A stretch of DNA of 64,000 nucleotides from contig NZ_LYPB01000048.1 of NCBI RefSeq assembly GCF_001653565.1, positions 124,001 to 188,000 on the forward strand. The letters run 5' to 3'. Position 1 is the first letter of the stretch. Each line of letters starts with the position of its first letter. Shown piece by piece: positions 16,418-24,603 of the stretch. The notes under the pieces are model-generated. The model did no database searches. It worked only from the letters and a program-made list of their open reading frames with translations, and was not told the origin of the DNA. A program made the position numbers and the translations under genes. The stretch comes from Paenibacillus oryzisoli. GTDB lineage: Bacteria; Bacillota; Bacilli; Paenibacillales; NBRC-103111.

Positions 16418-17359
16418 TCATTGCGGAAGGTTCTGCAACATGAAATTGCGCCAGTTCCCGTACAAAAACGCCTCCACTTGCGACTCTGAATAGTTTTTAC
16501 ACAAAGCTTCTATAATATTTCCGTAATCTCCAACATGTCTTAAATCTTTGACCCACTGATCGATCCCATCAAAGTCTGAACCAAAACCAATTTGGGATTC
16601 TCCGCCTAATGCACATATATGATCAATATGCTTTAGTATCGTTGAAATTTGTGCGGACGAATACAAGTTCTCTAGAAAGTAAGGAACAAATGTAATTCCC
16701 AACATACCCTTACATTGTATGATAGCTTTAATCTGATCATCTGATAAATTTCTTGGATGAGGACATACGTGATAAGCGTTTGAGTGTGAAGCGATAAACG
16801 GTTTTCTGTAAACGTCTACAAGTTCCCAGAAGCCTGCAACAGAAAGATGGGACACATCGACTATTATACCCATAGTTTCTATTTCTTTTAACATTAGCTT
16901 CCCTTTTTTTGTAAACCCGCCTTTTCTTGATTCCATGACACCGTCCGCCGCCCAATTCGCGTAATTCCAAGTAATCCCTGCGCAACGTACGCCTAGATAA
17001 TCAAGGATCCGTAAATGGGTCAGATTCCCAGCAAGCGCATCTAAGCCTTCAATGGTGAGAACAGCCCCTATTTCCTGTGTTTGCTCAATGAGTAACCAAT
17101 CTGAAGCCGTTCGAATCCATCTCATTTGCGGATGATTAAGGATCTTACGATGAAAAATATCTATCATTTGCAAAACATGCTCAAAGCTAGGATTAGGAAT
17201 GGATTCTGACAGGTAGATCGCAAAAAATTGCACTTTAACTCCTGCCTGCTGCAACTTGGGTATGCATACATCTAACTCAGATACATCCTGATTAAATTCC
17301 AGTTTACCATTCTGAAATAGTTTCGTAAGCGCATCACAATGTCCATCTACAATCTTCAT
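16418..17359 (-). CDS. Membrane-dipeptidase family (M19) zinc dipeptidase
   Basis: 313 residues, the usual bacterial length. Metal-site motifs of peptidase M19 are visible: HCD near the N-terminus (VDGHCDALTK), Glu in TIEGLDAL, His in DVSHLSVAG, His in ASHSNA and Asp in GSDFDG. Family members cleave dipeptides, including L-D forms, with a binuclear zinc site. No signal peptide is seen, so it is likely cytoplasmic. GGAGGAGG precedes the ATG. It lies between spoVS and korAB and is separated from spoVS by a terminator, so it is probably its own unit. The natural substrate is unknown; wall-peptide recycling is a guess. Confidence 0.93.
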   Translation of the reverse strand: MKIVDGHCDALTKLFQNGKLEFNQDVSELDVCIPKLQQAGVKVQFFAIYLSESIPNPSFEHVLQMIDIFHRKILNHPQMRWIRTASDWLLIEQTQEIGAVLTIEGLDALAGNLTHLRILDYLGVRCAGITWNYANWAADGVMESRKGGFTKKGKLMLKEIETMGIIVDVSHLSVAGFWELVDVYRKPFIASHSNAYHVCPHPRNLSDDQIKAIIQCKGMLGITFVPYFLENLYSSAQISTILKHIDHICALGGESQIGFGSDFDGIDQWVKDLRHVGDYGNIIEALCKNYSESQVEAFLYGNWRNFMLQNLPQ

Positions 17360-17405
17360 TATATTGCCCTCCTCCTAACAAGCGCACATTATGTCCAAAC
17401 AGCAC

Positions 17406-17427
17406 AAAAACCTCTATACAGAGGTTT
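17406..17427 (-). terminator. Intrinsic terminator after spoVS
   Basis: AACCTCT-GTAT-AGAGGTT followed by TTTGTG on the minus strand; short stem, moderate U-tract. Confidence 0.7.
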
Positions 17428-17505
17428 CATAGGTACTGTGATAACATTTCGATTTAACTGGCAGTCAGTCATGAAAAGTCAACACTTATACAGTTGTCTT
17501 ACCAG

Positions 17506-17766
17506 TCAGCGTGGCTCGACAATCAATTTAATAGCTGTCCGGTCCTCCCCATCAATAACGATATCCGTGAAGGCTGGTACACATATTAAGTCGACTCCAC
17601 TAGGCGCCACAAACCCTCTTGCGATAGCTACTGCTTTGATGGCTTGGTTCAATGCGCCTGCACCTATCGCCTGAAGCTCAGCGGCTCCACGCTCACGCAA
17701 TACGCCTGCCAATGCACCTGCTACGGAGTTTGGATTGGATTTTGCTGAAACTTTTAACACATCCAT
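17506..17766 (-). CDS. spoVS: Stage V sporulation protein S
   Basis: 86 residues, exactly the family length. The ATG at 17766 has GAGGAGG 9 nt upstream and gives the typical start MDVLKVSAKSNPNSVAG. SpoVS is a small, highly conserved Alba-fold-like protein needed for spore coat assembly after engulfment and affecting septation in B. subtilis. It lies next to ymdB and rny, as in B. subtilis. An in-frame extension of 27 codons upstream lacks conservation and a ribosome-binding site. A sigma-H-like element lies upstream. Confidence 0.97.
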   Translation of the reverse strand: MDVLKVSAKSNPNSVAGALAGVLRERGAAELQAIGAGALNQAIKAVAIARGFVAPSGVDLICVPAFTDIVIDGEDRTAIKLIVEPR

Positions 17767-17852
17767 GAATAGTACCTCCTCGGAAATGATGGATAGCTTC
17801 CAATACCCATCATATTCACTAGGTACACGAAACATGCTACCTACCACATGTC

Positions 17853-17880
17853 ATTCAGACAGATACCATTCATTTACCTT
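17853..17880 (-). promoter_or_regulatory. Possible sigma-H promoter for spoVS
   Basis: Minus-strand AAGGTAAAT (17880-17872) resembles the sigma-H -35 (RnAGGAwww) and TCTGAAT (17859-17853) the -10 (RnnGAAT), with 12 bp between them. One mismatch lies in each box. spoVS is a known sigma-H gene in B. subtilis. Confidence 0.35.
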
Positions 17881-17884
17881 ACAA

Positions 17885-18679
17885 CTAATCCATAAATACT
17901 TGATCCTCATCGTATCTAATTAAATTAATCCCTTTGGCAAGCCCAGTTTGATCGTTTAATTCTATAACAACGGCATGGAAATGCCATTTTCCTTCATCGG
18001 TAATGAAACGAACGGGAAGCTGCGTCTTAAACTTCTGAAGCACAGCGTTGCGTTCTACCCCTAGAATGCCATCACGAGGCCCTACCATCCCTACATCCGT
18101 CACATACGCTGTACCTTGAGGCAATACGCGATTATCATTTGTTTGAACATGTGTGTGGGTTCCTACGACCGCAGACACCTTACCGTCCAAATGCCAACCC
18201 ATTGCGATTTTTTCTGAAGTTGCTTCCGCATGGAAATCGACAAAAACAAATTTATGTTTCTTCTTATCTCCATCTAGTATTTCATCCACTTTACGGAATG
18301 GGCAATCAATTGGCGGTAAAAATGTTCGTCCTTGTAAATTTATAATAAGAAGTTCTTGGTCTTTCACTTTAATGACGGTATGACCCTTGCCTGGCGTACC
18401 CGGAGGGAAGTTCGCTGGACGCACCATTTTATCGTCACGATCTATAAAATCGAAAATTTCTTTCTGATCCCATGTGTGGTTTCCCATCGTAATAGCTTGA
18501 ATGCCCATTTCATATATTTCTTTGGCAATTGCTTGGGTTATCCCTTTTCCCGCGGCAGCATTCTCACCGTTCGCAATGAAGACAGCATGTGGATGTAATT
18601 GCTTTAATCTTGGCATGATATTTTTCAAAGCTTTTCTTCCAACAGAACCTACGATATCACCAATAAACACAATTTTCAT
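17885..18679 (-). CDS. ymdB: YmdB-family metallophosphodiesterase
   Basis: 264 residues, family length. Metal-binding motifs of the calcineurin-like fold are visible: GDIVGSVGR, NGENAAAGKG, GNHTWDQKE, DFHAEATSEK and GTHTHVQT. B. subtilis YmdB hydrolyses 2',3'-cyclic nucleotides in vitro and influences the switch between motility and biofilm. The gene is cytoplasmic and lies directly downstream of rny, as in B. subtilis, though a terminator hairpin stands between. AAAGGAG lies upstream of the ATG, at longer than usual spacing. Confidence 0.95.
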   Translation of the reverse strand: MKIVFIGDIVGSVGRKALKNIMPRLKQLHPHAVFIANGENAAAGKGITQAIAKEIYEMGIQAITMGNHTWDQKEIFDFIDRDDKMVRPANFPPGTPGKGHTVIKVKDQELLIINLQGRTFLPPIDCPFRKVDEILDGDKKKHKFVFVDFHAEATSEKIAMGWHLDGKVSAVVGTHTHVQTNDNRVLPQGTAYVTDVGMVGPRDGILGVERNAVLQKFKTQLPVRFITDEGKWHFHAVVIELNDQTGLAKGINLIRYDEDQVFMD

Positions 18680-18742
18680 AACCTAAAACGAGCTCCTTTA
18701 TATGACCCAATTCTTCTGTTTCATTCGGCCTTGAAAATAAGG

Positions 18743-18767
18743 AAAAGTGGCTATAATAGCCACTTTT
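18743..18767 (-). terminator. Intrinsic terminator of rny
   Basis: AAAAGTGGCTA-TTA-TAGCCACTTTT followed by CCTTATTTTC on the minus strand. The strong stem and imperfect U-tract may allow some read-through into ymdB. Confidence 0.75.
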
Positions 18768-18779
18768 CGCATTTGATTC

Positions 18780-20321
18780 TTATTTAGCGTATTCAACTGC
18801 TCTTGTTTCACGAATGACCGTAACCTTAATATGTCCTGGATAATCGAGTTCACCCTCGATTTTCTTTGTAATATCACGGGCTAAACGGAACGCTTCAGTG
18901 TCATCCACTTTCTCTGGCTGCACCATGACACGTACTTCACGACCTGCTTGAATGGCATATGATTTCTCAACACCTTCAAATGATTCTGAAATCTCTTCCA
19001 GCTTCTCAAGACGTTTGATATATGTTTCTAGCGTTTCTCTTCGAGCACCTGGTCTTGCCGCTGATAATGCATCCGCAGCTCCGACTAACATGGCAATTAC
19101 AGAAGTTGCTTCCACATCACCATGATGTGAAGCAATACTATTAATTACAATTGGATGCTCTTTGTATTTCTTGCCTATCTCAACACCGATTTCGACGTGA
19201 GACCCTTCCACTTCATGGTCTAACGCTTTACCAATGTCATGAAGCAGCCCGGCACGTTTCGCCAAAGTTACGTCTACCCCGAGCTCTCCGGCCATTAAAC
19301 CAGCCAGATACGCTACTTCCATGGAATGTTTCAAAACGTTTTGTCCGTAACTTGTTCTGAACTTTAGGCGGCCCAAAATTTTGATCAAGTCAGGATGCAA
19401 ACCATGTACCCCAACTTCAAATGTCGCTTGTTCCCCATATTCGCGGATACGTTCGTCCACTTCTTTGCGAGACTTCTCAACCATCTCTTCGATACGTGCG
19501 GGATGAATACGTCCATCCGCTACAAGTTTCTCAAGTGATGTGCGAGCAATTTCACGACGGATTGGGTCAAAACCAGATAAGATTACTGCTTCAGGCGTAT
19601 CATCAATAATAAGGTCAATACCGGTCAAAGTTTCCAAAGCTCGGATATTTCTACCTTCACGACCGATAATGCGACCCTTCATTTCTTCATTAGGCAACGA
19701 GACAACGGATACCGTGGTTTCCGCTACGTGATCTGCCGCACAACGCTGAATAGCAAGTGTGATGATCTCACGTGCTTTCTTATCGCCTTCTTCTTTGGCT
19801 TGTTGTTCAATCTCCTTGATTAGCTGAGCAGTCTCATGACGAACTTCTTGCTCTACATTAGTAAGAATGATACTCTTCGCTTCTTCCATAGTAAGACCAG
19901 AAATTCGTTCCAATTCGGAAACTTGACTTTTATATAGCTGATCAATTTGTGTTTGTGTATCCTCGATTCGCTTCTCTTTGTTGGCTACTAGTTCTTCTTT
20001 ACGCTCGAGAGACTCTAATTTTTTATCCAGCGATTCCTCTTTTTGCAACAATCGTCTTTCTTGTCGTTGAATTTCATTCCGACGTTCACGAATGTCTTTT
20101 TCAGCTTCGGAGCGTAGTTTGTGAACTTCGTCCTTTGCTTCCAGAACCGTTTCTTTTTTCAGTGCTTCTGCTTCCTTTTTGGCAGATTCTTTTATCTGCT
20201 CAGCGGCTGTTTCAGCACTGGAAATTTTCGCTTCTGCAAGAGATTTACGGATAAAATAACCAATCCCTAAGCATGCAGCTCCAACAACGAGAATGATCGC
20301 GATCCAGATGGCAGTCATCAT
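18780..20321 (-). CDS. rny: Ribonuclease Y
   Basis: 513 residues. The ATG at 20321 is preferred because AGGAGG lies 8 nt upstream; a GTG three codons earlier overlaps that ribosome-binding site. An N-terminal membrane anchor (about 4-24) is followed by a long charged coiled coil (about 30-190), a KH domain ([12 protein letters not shown] near 220) and an HD domain ([14 protein letters not shown]). RNase Y is the membrane-bound endoribonuclease that starts bulk mRNA decay in Firmicutes. It is expected to work with the Ric complex (ricA at 7983) and RNase J (rnjB at 37880). The 380 bp upstream is rich in inverted repeats and may hold regulatory RNA structure. Confidence 0.98.
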   Translation of the reverse strand: MMTAIWIAIILVVGAACLGIGYFIRKSLAEAKISSAETAAEQIKESAKKEAEALKKETVLEAKDEVHKLRSEAEKDIRERRNEIQRQERRLLQKEESLDKKLESLERKEELVANKEKRIEDTQTQIDQLYKSQVSELERISGLTMEEAKSIILTNVEQEVRHETAQLIKEIEQQAKEEGDKKAREIITLAIQRCAADHVAETTVSVVSLPNEEMKGRIIGREGRNIRALETLTGIDLIIDDTPEAVILSGFDPIRREIARTSLEKLVADGRIHPARIEEMVEKSRKEVDERIREYGEQATFEVGVHGLHPDLIKILGRLKFRTSYGQNVLKHSMEVAYLAGLMAGELGVDVTLAKRAGLLHDIGKALDHEVEGSHVEIGVEIGKKYKEHPIVINSIASHHGDVEATSVIAMLVGAADALSAARPGARRETLETYIKRLEKLEEISESFEGVEKSYAIQAGREVRVMVQPEKVDDTEAFRLARDITKKIEGELDYPGHIKVTVIRETRAVEYAK

Positions 20322-20700
20322 CTTGTTCACCTCCTCGTTGGTTTCTCCAAGTTGTTAGCCTGGGGTACCTTCGGTTTTTTAATCCGATTCAATTGTTTGA
20401 CTAGTCATACATACCCTTAAATGTAAGAGTATGGCTTTTAAATGAATGCGCACTGTGCGTTAGGGCACTATAGTGCTAATAATCCATAATCAACAGTGTA
20501 AAAATTGGCGGTTTTTACAGCTGTCTTCTCAAAATCAATGAAATTAGTATGATTTTGAATACATTATGAAAATATACACTGTTATTTTATCTTTTGTCGA
20601 AGAAGCTTGTCAAGCGAATGTCCTAGAGTTGATCAATTAGACCCAAATGGCAAACGTCAATAATTAATGTCATTAAGTTTCCAGAAACTAATTAATGGCA
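20322..20700. other. recX-rny intergenic region, dense in inverted repeats
   Basis: No coding frame is supported here. From rny outward it holds CATACCCTTA/TAAGAGTATG (20410-20433), CGCACTGTGCG (20449-20459), GCACTATAGTGC (20465-20476), and a larger element (20492-20583) with an outer stem enclosing two hairpins. The rny promoter must lie here; TTGATT followed at 15 bp by TATAGT on the minus strand is a candidate, with its -10 inside the 12-bp palindrome. Confidence 0.75.
20492..20583 (-). ncRNA. Candidate three-way-junction structured element
   Basis: Perfect 9-nt outer arms AACAGTGTA (20492-20500) and TACACTGTT (20575-20583) enclose two hairpins. One has TAAAAA/TTTTTA arms around CCGCCAA (about 20499-20517). 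The other has TCAAAATCA (20529-20537) and TGATTTTGA (20550-20558) arms around a 12-nt loop. As RNA on the minus strand this folds as a three-way junction in the region upstream of rny. No known RNA family is recognised. It could be a leader element, a small RNA or a protein-binding DNA site. Confidence 0.35.
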
Positions 20701-20704
20701 TTAA
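20660..20704 (-). terminator. Long AT-rich hairpin at the recX stop
   Basis: TTAATGCCATTAATTAGTTTC pairs with GAAACTTAATGACATTAA, with one mismatch and a 3-nt bulge, starting at the recX stop codon and followed by TTATTG. It is a likely terminator or stabilising hairpin for recA-recX. Confidence 0.55.
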
Positions 20705-21393
20705 TTAAAATCCAATTCATCTTCTATATAGTCCAATTCCTCCTCATCTGATTCAGTACTTATGACCCTCAAGACCTTAGTAACTATAGTACCCGTATAA
20801 CCTCTTCGCATAAGAAATGCCGCAGTCTTACGCTTTCTATCCATTAACTTCCCTGAGGTTTGCTTCCATTTCGTTTGTGCTACCTTCAATGCCCCTTCGT
20901 ACTCATCATCTGGATTAATTGACTCCATCGTACTTTTAACCACATCTTGATGTATGCCCTTTTGTTGAAGTTCTTGTCGAATTAGATTACGTCCTTTACG
21001 TTGTGAAATCACGCGGTTGTCCGTCCACATCTTAGCGAATTCTTCATCATTGATGTATTTGTTTTCAACAAGCTTACCACACGTCCATGCTATAGTAGGT
21101 GCTTCAAACCCTTTCTCTTTCAATTTACGTTTGACTTCTGTGAGAGAATGAGGACGTCTTCCTACCATATGAAGAGCCTTAACGTAGGCCATATTTCGTT
21201 CTTCATCTAGAATAATAGCTTCAATCGCTTGCTGATATAAGGATTCCCCTTTGTTTAATCGATGCTTGATCAGGATATCTTCATGAACAGAAAAAGCGTA
21301 CTCCTCATTCAGATAGATATTATAGCGATGTCTTCCTTGCTTTTGTTTCTCTACTTTGGTAATTACTTGTAATTCTTGCTCTTCGTTATTCAT
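20701..21393 (-). CDS. recX: RecX, regulator of RecA
   Basis: 230 residues. The ATG at 21393 has GGAGG 9 nt upstream; an in-frame extension reaching into the recA terminator is unlikely. The sequence shows the three-helix repeats of RecX (LTEVKRKLKEKGF; RQELQQKGI; RRGYT near the C-terminus). RecX binds RecA filaments and limits or modulates their activity. It lies directly downstream of recA, separated by a hairpin that likely sets a lower expression level, as in other bacteria. The C-terminus is acidic (SDEEELDYIEDELDFN). Confidence 0.93.
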   Translation of the reverse strand: MNNEEQELQVITKVEKQKQGRHRYNIYLNEEYAFSVHEDILIKHRLNKGESLYQQAIEAIILDEERNMAYVKALHMVGRRPHSLTEVKRKLKEKGFEAPTIAWTCGKLVENKYINDEEFAKMWTDNRVISQRKGRNLIRQELQQKGIHQDVVKSTMESINPDDEYEGALKVAQTKWKQTSGKLMDRKRKTAAFLMRRGYTGTIVTKVLRVISTESDEEELDYIEDELDFN

Positions 21394-21413
21394 TTCAACA
21401 ATCCTCCAAATGA

Positions 21414-21447
21414 AGAAAAAACACCCCAACACAAGGTTAAGGTGCTT
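21414..21447 (-). terminator. recA-recX intercistronic terminator
   Basis: GCACCTTAAC-CTTGT-GTTGGGGTGT (10-bp stem with G-U pairs) followed by TTTTTTC on the minus strand, between the recA stop and the recX ribosome-binding site. It likely gives partial termination, so recX is made at a lower level than recA. Confidence 0.75.
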
Positions 21448-21468
21448 CATCTATCCTAGTTTTCAAAC

Positions 21469-22512
21469 CTATTCAAAAGCTGTTTCCAACTCATCTTCTT
21501 CTTCATCTGTGTTCGGACCAACTACTTTAATCAAGTTGCTATTTTCTCTGATGCGAAGTTCGATCGTTTCGGAGATCGCTTTATTATCTTTCAAGAATTG
21601 CTTAGCATTCTCGCGACCTTGACCAAGACGTTCACCTTCATAGGAATACCAAGCACCGCTTTTATTAACGATATCCAGTTCAGTTCCGATATCAATAATA
21701 CTACCTTCGCGTGAGATCCCTTCACCATACATAATATCGACTTCAGCTTGTTTAAATGGAGGCGCTACTTTATTCTTAACTACTTTAATTCTCGTACGGT
21801 TACCAACCATGTCATTACCTTGCTTAATGGTTTCAATACGACGAACATCTAAACGTACGGAAGAATAGAATTTCAATGCGCGACCACCAGGAGTTGTCTC
21901 TGGATTCCCGAACATAACCCCAACTTTTTCACGCAATTGGTTAATGAATATAGCGATAACTTTCGATTTGTTGATTGCACCGGATAATTTACGAAGTGCT
22001 TGTGACATCAAACGTGCTTGAAGACCTACGTGAGAATCCCCCATATCACCTTCAATTTCCGCTTTCGGTACTAGTGCTGCGACGGAGTCGATAACAATAA
22101 TATCAACAGCGCCACTACGAACAAGTGCTTCAGCGATCTCAAGTGCCTGCTCACCTGTATCTGGTTGAGAAAGCAATAGTTCATCTATATTAATACCAAG
22201 TTTGCTTGCATAGGAAGGATCCAACGCATGCTCTGCGTCGATAAAGGCAGCTTGTCCGCCTACTTTCTGAACTTCAGCAATCGCATGTAGAGCCACTGTT
22301 GTTTTACCTGATGATTCTGGTCCATAAACTTCAATAATTCTTCCGCGCGGGAATCCACCTATTCCAAGTGCGATATCCAAGGCAAGGGCCCCCGAAGAAA
22401 TCGTTTCAACTTGCATATGTGTAGATTCTCCAAGTTTCATAATGGAGCCTTTTCCGAACTGTTTCTCAATTTGACGTAATGCATTATCTAATGCGGCACG
22501 ACGATCTGACAA
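21469..22512 (-). CDS. recA: RecA recombinase
   Basis: 347 residues from a TTG at 22512, chosen because AAGGA lies 10 nt upstream and the product then starts [22 protein letters not shown], as in Bacillales RecA. A GTG three codons earlier sits on top of the ribosome-binding site. Walker [10 protein letters not shown], the L1/L2 loop regions ([26 protein letters not shown]) and an acidic C-terminus are present. RecA forms filaments on single-stranded DNA for recombination, repair and SOS induction. A LexA box and a well-formed promoter lie upstream, so damage induction is expected. recX follows. Confidence 0.99.
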   Translation of the reverse strand: MSDRRAALDNALRQIEKQFGKGSIMKLGESTHMQVETISSGALALDIALGIGGFPRGRIIEVYGPESSGKTTVALHAIAEVQKVGGQAAFIDAEHALDPSYASKLGINIDELLLSQPDTGEQALEIAEALVRSGAVDIIVIDSVAALVPKAEIEGDMGDSHVGLQARLMSQALRKLSGAINKSKVIAIFINQLREKVGVMFGNPETTPGGRALKFYSSVRLDVRRIETIKQGNDMVGNRTRIKVVKNKVAPPFKQAEVDIMYGEGISREGSIIDIGTELDIVNKSGAWYSYEGERLGQGRENAKQFLKDNKAISETIELRIRENSNLIKVVGPNTDEEEDELETAFE

Positions 22513-22543
22513 AACGACCACTTCCTTCTATCATTATAGGTAT

Positions 22544-22572
22544 ATGATAACTTGTTTTGGCATGTTTGCCAA
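22544..22572 (-). promoter_or_regulatory. recA promoter
   Basis: On the minus strand TTGGCA (22572-22567) and TATCAT (22549-22544) are separated by exactly 17 bp. Each box differs from consensus at one position. Confidence 0.65.
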
Positions 22573-22581
22573 GCATTTTTT

Positions 22582-22595
22582 CGAACATACATTCG
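22582..22595 (-). promoter_or_regulatory. LexA (SOS) box of recA
   Basis: Minus strand CGAATGTATGTTCG matches the Gram-positive SOS consensus CGAACRNRYGTTYG with one mismatch. It lies 9 bp upstream of the recA -35 box. Confidence 0.8.
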
Positions 22596-22611
22596 TTTTT
22601 TTTGCGAACAA

Positions 22612-22650
22612 ACAAAAAACCGTAACAAAGTTATCGCTTTGTTACGGTTC
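22612..22650 (-). terminator. Intrinsic terminator of cinA
   Basis: AACCGTAACAAAG-CGATAA-CTTTGTTACGGTT followed by TTTTGTTTG on the minus strand: a strong 13-bp stem. Confidence 0.92.
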
Positions 22651-22682
22651 TTCCGTTAACTACCTATGATTATAGAGGATTT

Positions 22683-23933
22683 CTAGTTTTCTTTCAACTG
22701 TTTCCACAATTGATAGAGTGCACGCTTGGCGGCCCTATGTTTAATTGACTCTCTATTGCCTGATAGTTGAAGAGTATACACTTCAGTCTTTGCTTGCTTT
22801 TGCGCTAATCCCACATAGACAAGACCAACAGGCTTCCCCTCAGACGGGCTTGGACCAGCCACACCGGTCACAGAGATGCCAAAGTCACTTCCGGTCCTAA
22901 CAAGCAACTGCTCGGCTAAAATAACAGCTGTCTCGCTGCTAACGGCACCCGGAGCACCTTCCCCCTCCAAAATATCCATTGGCACACCGAGCAGCCCATG
23001 TTTTAAAGCGTTCGAGTAAACGATAATACCGCCTAAGAATGACTCTGAACTGCCTGGGACTGTCGTTATTAAATCGCTGAGTAAACCTCCTGTGCAGCTC
23101 TCAGCAACTGCCAGTGTCTTCTTATTAGCCTTGAGCAATCGCAAGACAACTGTCTCAATAGGGACATCCTGAGCCGCATAAAGATACTCACCTAAGCGGT
23201 TAACAATTTCATCCTCTGTCGCTTTTAGCTTCATCTCACCTTCTGCTGCTGAATGTGCACGAGTTGTTAACCGAATTGTCACTTCCCCTTCTTTAGCATA
23301 TGGGGCAATTGTCGGGTCAGTTTGCGATTGAATCAAATCGATCAACTGATGTTCCAAATTTGACTCCCCTATGCCAGCAAACTTCAACATTTTCGAATAT
23401 AGTGGAACTTCATCATTCATTCGTAATTTAAGCCACGGCACAGCATACTTCGTAAACATTGGCTTCATTTCTTTAGGTGGTCCTGGCAATAGTATGAAAT
23501 GTGTCCCTTCGTAGGTGAGTGCATTCCCCACTGCTAGACCAGTCTCATTATGTAAGGGATCGCTGCCATCTAGCATAAGTGCCTGACGACGATTGCTTTC
23601 CACCATATGAATGTCTCTAGAAGCAAACATCGCAGAAATAGCCTCCATGGAAGGCTCATGAAGCACCAAATTACATCCTGTTAGTGATGCTAATACATCC
23701 TTGGTCAAATCATCTTGCGTTGGCCCTAGTCCGCCTGTACAAATCACAACATCAGCACGCGATGCAGCTAATCGTAGACTGTCTAACAAGCGCTGTTCGT
23801 TATCACCAACAACCGTTTGAAAGTACATATCAATCCCTTGCGCTGCACATTCTCTCGAAATAAACTGCGCATTCGTGTTCACAATCTGGCCTAACAGCAA
23901 CTCTGTCCCGACTGCAATAATTTCTGCTTTCAT
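22683..23933 (-). CDS. cinA: CinA, competence/damage-inducible protein; nicotinamide-nucleotide amidase family
   Basis: 416 residues. The N-terminal MoaB/MogA-like domain (about 1-170; GTELLLGQIVNTN, GGLGPTQDD) is linked to hydrolysis of ADP-ribose-type or related nucleotides. The C-terminal CinA/PncC domain (about 255-412; AESCTGGLLSDL, GVAGPSPSEGKPVG) has nicotinamide mononucleotide deamidase activity in the family. The position just upstream of recA is conserved in Firmicutes. AAGGAGG precedes the ATG. A full terminator separates it from recA, so recA induction is independent. Confidence 0.95.
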   Translation of the reverse strand: MKAEIIAVGTELLLGQIVNTNAQFISRECAAQGIDMYFQTVVGDNEQRLLDSLRLAASRADVVICTGGLGPTQDDLTKDVLASLTGCNLVLHEPSMEAISAMFASRDIHMVESNRRQALMLDGSDPLHNETGLAVGNALTYEGTHFILLPGPPKEMKPMFTKYAVPWLKLRMNDEVPLYSKMLKFAGIGESNLEHQLIDLIQSQTDPTIAPYAKEGEVTIRLTTRAHSAAEGEMKLKATEDEIVNRLGEYLYAAQDVPIETVVLRLLKANKKTLAVAESCTGGLLSDLITTVPGSSESFLGGIIVYSNALKHGLLGVPMDILEGEGAPGAVSSETAVILAEQLLVRTGSDFGISVTGVAGPSPSEGKPVGLVYVGLAQKQAKTEVYTLQLSGNRESIKHRAAKRALYQLWKQLKEN

Positions 23934-23956
23934 CTATGAGTCCCTCCTTAAAATGA

Positions 23957-24005
23957 GAAAACCTCTAACGTGATCGCTCGTTATAGATCGACCGCGTTTA
24001 GAGGT
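23957..24005 (-). terminator. Intrinsic terminator after rimO-pgsA
   Basis: ACCTCTAA and TTAGAGGT arms close a branched stem that includes GATC/GATC pairing, followed by TTTTC on the minus strand. Confidence 0.7.
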
Positions 24006-24018
24006 AAGTTACATGGAA

Positions 24019-24603
24019 CTATGACTTTTCCGAAAAATCGATGACGTGTTTATTTTTGACGAAATATTCCACACCAGAATAAACAGTAATAATTGCTGCA
24101 GCCCAACTAGCTATAACATCAAAGGGAAAATCTAGGAACGTAAATGGAAAATTATTAATCAGCAGTGCAATTATGGCTGTAATCTGAGCCGCCGTCTTCG
24201 CTTTACCCCATTTGCTAGCAGCCATAACAGTCCCCTCTAGGAGAGCAATTTGACGAAGACCAGTCACTGCCCATTCTCTGCTAATAATGACAATAACAAT
24301 CCAAGCATCAACTTTATCCATTTCTACTAATGAAACAAGTACAGCGGTAACAAGCAGCTTGTCTGCCAAAGGATCCAACAGCTTGCCCAAATTCGTAACA
24401 AGATTACGTTTCCTAGCAATGTAACCATCTAAGCTATCTGTACTCGCAGCAATAATAAAAATTAAAGCAGCAATAATTTGATTATACGTTATGCTAAACT
24501 CCTCAATCCGTATTTGAGGGAATTTTACCTTAATCAGCAAAAAGAACATGATGATAGGTACTAATAAAATTCTCGCTACGGTGATGCGGTTAGCTAAGTT
24601 CAT
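24019..24603 (-). CDS. pgsA: Phosphatidylglycerophosphate synthase
   Basis: 194 residues, an integral membrane enzyme with about four to five hydrophobic segments. The CDP-alcohol phosphotransferase motif D-x2-D-G-x2-A-R-x8-G-x3-D-x3-D is seen in DSLDGYIARKRN followed by LGKLLDPLADKLL. It transfers the phosphatidyl group from CDP-diacylglycerol to glycerol-3-phosphate, the committed step to phosphatidylglycerol and cardiolipin. Its ATG overlaps the rimO stop by 4 bp. The neighbourhood rodZ-pgsA-cinA-recA is conserved in Bacillales. Confidence 0.97.
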   Translation of the reverse strand: MNLANRITVARILLVPIIMFFLLIKVKFPQIRIEEFSITYNQIIAALIFIIAASTDSLDGYIARKRNLVTNLGKLLDPLADKLLVTAVLVSLVEMDKVDAWIVIVIISREWAVTGLRQIALLEGTVMAASKWGKAKTAAQITAIIALLINNFPFTFLDFPFDVIASWAAAIITVYSGVEYFVKNKHVIDFSEKS

